Origin: Vermamoeba vermiformis
Taxonomy: Eukaryota > Tubulinea > Echinamoebida
Assembly (NCBI GenBank): GCA_045837725.1
Contig: JBEWZL010000137.1
Span: 62,001-126,000, forward strand
DNA length: 64,000 nt
Reading direction: 5' to 3'
Positions 61,796 to 64,000 of the stretch are shown here, in pieces (position 1 is the first letter of the stretch; each line of letters starts with the position of its first letter). The notes under the pieces were generated by a model, which saw only the letters and a program-made list of their open reading frames with translations, did not search any database and was not told the origin of the DNA. The translations under genes were made by a program, and so were the position numbers.

Positions 61796-64000
61796 ATGTG
61801 GAGCAGACTATTAGTACGCCCGTCCTTATTGGCCCTGCGGTGCCCGAGTGTAACAGTGAGTTCACCTGCTGCATCTTCCAGGATGATCCGAATTAAAATT
61901 AAAATAATTAGAAAAATACAAATAACAGTATTATACCTTTTATTAAAATGCATTCGTATAATAGAAAGGAGAAAAATTATTTTCAAGCGCTGGCGGACGA
62001 CTTCACCAAAGATCCAGGCAGATTAGATCGACACTCCCCTCATTTTGTAAATTATACACCACGGACTTACAAAATAATACCGAGGCAAAGAATGATGTAG
62101 AAAAATTAGAGGAGAAAGTCGAAAAGAGTACATCGACGAAGAGATCCAAACCCGAAGGTAACGATCAGGATCTGATCCTGTTTACAATAAATTAGGAAAT
62201 TATAAATTTGATATTATATTATAATAGCCCGTCATTCAATTATAATAAACATACTCTAATTAAATTATTAAATTCTAGACGGCCAAAACATAGCCTCACG
62301 CGCTAAAACAAAGCGAAAAAACAGTCGCCTGAGCAAGAAACAGACGACTGAAGTTCCAGAGAACAATGAAAGCTTGACGCAGGATGAGAGGCAGTTAAAT
62401 CAACTCAAATCAATCAAAGCCAATCCTCATGCCGTGCTGCAAACGTTCAATGAATTGCAGCACAAGACAGTGCAGGCCTACACACTCGCGATCAAAGCAC
62501 ACATCGACCTCAATTCGCTGTTTGCCGCGCTGGATCTCTGGCACGTGATGGAGAAGGACCCGAATGTCAAGTTGAACACGATGGCTTACAACAAGTTGAT
62601 GCACATCCACTACGAGATGCACGAGTACGAGAAGATGATTGAGGTCTACCATCACATCGCGCAACACTACAAACCAAACATTGAGACCTTCCATCGCCTA
62701 ATAATCATGGCTACTAGTCCTGAAGTAAACTCCGTCGAACAGGTAACAGAATTAGTCCCTGCAATCTGCACCGTGATCTGACTTGCCGTATTAGGTGAAT
62801 TGGATTGCATCTGAAATGCAAAAATATGTTTCAGGTGACTTCTTCCTGACCTACGAACTGTTCAAATTTTACGCCTCTCACGACATTTGGGACTCAGCGG
62901 ACAAGTATCTCGCCTCGTTAAAAGAACAAAAGAATTTACCTCCCGTACTCCCTTTGCGTAAGTTTCGAATATTGTAGTGCCATTAGTTGACACGTGTCAT
63001 TTGCAGTTCTCCAAGTTGCCAATCTGTTGAAGTTGGTCAAAACCAATCCCACTGCCACGGAAGAGATCAACAAGTCATGGGACGACTTCAACAAGAGCAT
63101 CAAGCCCCGCGAAGTCAGTTACTATGGCCGCTTGTTGAACGAGTTGTTGACCACAGACATCCTCGAGCATTTCTTGAAGCGTAAGTGACACAGTCTGTCT
63201 ATAATACCGTGCTAATAGTGCTGCAGATGATGACGCGAGAGCACACGAAGTCATTGAACGTATTACTCTTATCATGCGCGACTCAGAAGCACGAGCAACG
63301 ACTATGCGCCAACTGGTTACGAGTGCACAAAAGGCGTACAGATTGGACATCCTGCCTGACTTTGAACAATGCCTTGTCAAGTACAAGCGACAGGGTGTGC
63401 TCGCTGATTTGGGCTTCACTTATGCTTACAATGGATTAAACGACAGTACGTGAAAAAATCATGTCGTTGATCCGACTAACTTTGGAAATAGATTTGAGAC
63501 AGTTCATTGAGAGTCCGTTCAGTGATCACTTAATCATGAGCCAATTGCATCACATTATGCGCGGCATGTTATGGTGCAACACTGCCACCAAGAACCGCAG
63601 ATATTTCACAGTACCTAAAGAAGGATTTGACACTCCTGAACAACACCTTAAGAACGTCGAAGCAGCGCTAGAGTTCATTCCCTTGTTGAACAAAAAATAT
63701 GGCTTCGAGCCTACAATCGAGACCAAGACATTGATGGCACTGGGCTACATCAAAGCACGAATGAACGATCGAGCACGCGAAGTGTTAGCTGATGTGAACC
63801 CCGAACAATCAATGAACTTCAATTTGTACAAGAAGACTATGAAGTACCTCAATAAGGTAAGACAATCAAGGCATTTAAAATGTGATTGCTAATGCTCTTG
63901 TGTCAGTCCAAGGACCGCATGACTGCAGTGAGACAGCCCAACAACTTCTGGCGTGAAGTGTCGCAAGCTATTGACGAACAAGACTGCGATCAATTGAAAA
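61796..64000 (+). CDS. Mitochondrial pentatricopeptide-repeat protein (3' end outside window)
   Basis: Exons 61796-61855, 61965-62157, 62279-62742, 62795-62957, 63007-63180, 63227-63445, 63492-63856 and 63907 to beyond the edge, all phase-consistent. The N-terminus (MWSRLLVRPSLLALRCPS) is a mitochondrial presequence. A Lys-rich linker leads to PPR units such as ALDLWHVMEKDPNVKLNTMA with YNKLMHIHYEMHEYEKMIEV, and later ALGYIKARMNDRAREVLADV. The layout is compatible with a PTCD3/mS39-like mitoribosome protein, but that assignment is not firm. It presumably binds mitochondrial RNA. Confidence 0.8.

Overview
The window is nuclear DNA of an intron-rich unicellular eukaryote. Most genes carry several introns of about 45-75 nt, and both strands are densely coded, with gaps often below 400 bp. 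The gene set is eukaryotic: MON2, WIPI3/WDR45B, CPSF2, FANCJ/BRIP1, TMX2, RNF141, a ZnT6-like protein and cytosolic AlaRS. A diaminopimelate decarboxylase, SH2 signalling without metazoan context, a MYRF-like S74 protein and amoeba-type ankyrin repeats point to a free-living protist. Amoebozoa is my best guess, held weakly. Exon-intron models were built by hand from reading frame, GT(GC)-AG sites and homology, and phases were checked across the exon joins I list.

Layout. 1-9 kb: protein tyrosine phosphatase (-, running off the left edge), a mitochondrial-looking hydrophilic protein (+), lysA (-), TMX2 (+), HPPD (+) and a small two-TM protein (-). 9-17.7 kb: a PH/coiled-coil protein with a tRNA-Trp gene inside an intron (+), a UPF1-like helicase (-), a Ser/Thr kinase (-) and RNF141 (+). 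17.7-20.25 kb: an island of transposon debris. 20.26-30 kb: an S74 auto-processing (MYRF-like) protein (-), WIPI3 (-) and MON2 (+). 30-40 kb: a 1488-aa SH2-SH2-PP2C-pseudoPP2C protein (-), a SAM-domain gene (-, possibly its 5' end), a degenerate cap-methyltransferase homologue (+), a proline-rich protein (+) and an ankyrin protein (-). 40-54 kb: FANCJ (-), an F-box/Cys-rich protein (+), a ZnT6-like protein (+), a CorA Mg2+ channel (-), an unknown membrane protein (+) and a second CorA (+). 54-64 kb: AlaRS (+), a secreted cyclophilin (-), CPSF2 (-) and a mitochondrial PPR protein (+, running off the right edge).

No operon logic applies, but several themes recur. Membrane trafficking and autophagy are represented by MON2, WIPI3 and the ZnT6-like protein, phosphotyrosine signalling by the PTP and the SH2-PP2C protein, and RNA processing by CPSF2, the cap-MTase homologue and the UPF1-like helicase. 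The most striking non-gene signals are short palindromic words, above all CACGTG, repeated at very high density through exons and introns but missing from the transposon island and from AlaRS. A UGUA(A/C)AUA element also follows the stop codon of at least ten genes. The most novel-looking protein is the tandem SH2 / tandem PP2C fusion, whose second phosphatase domain has lost its metal-binding acidic residues.
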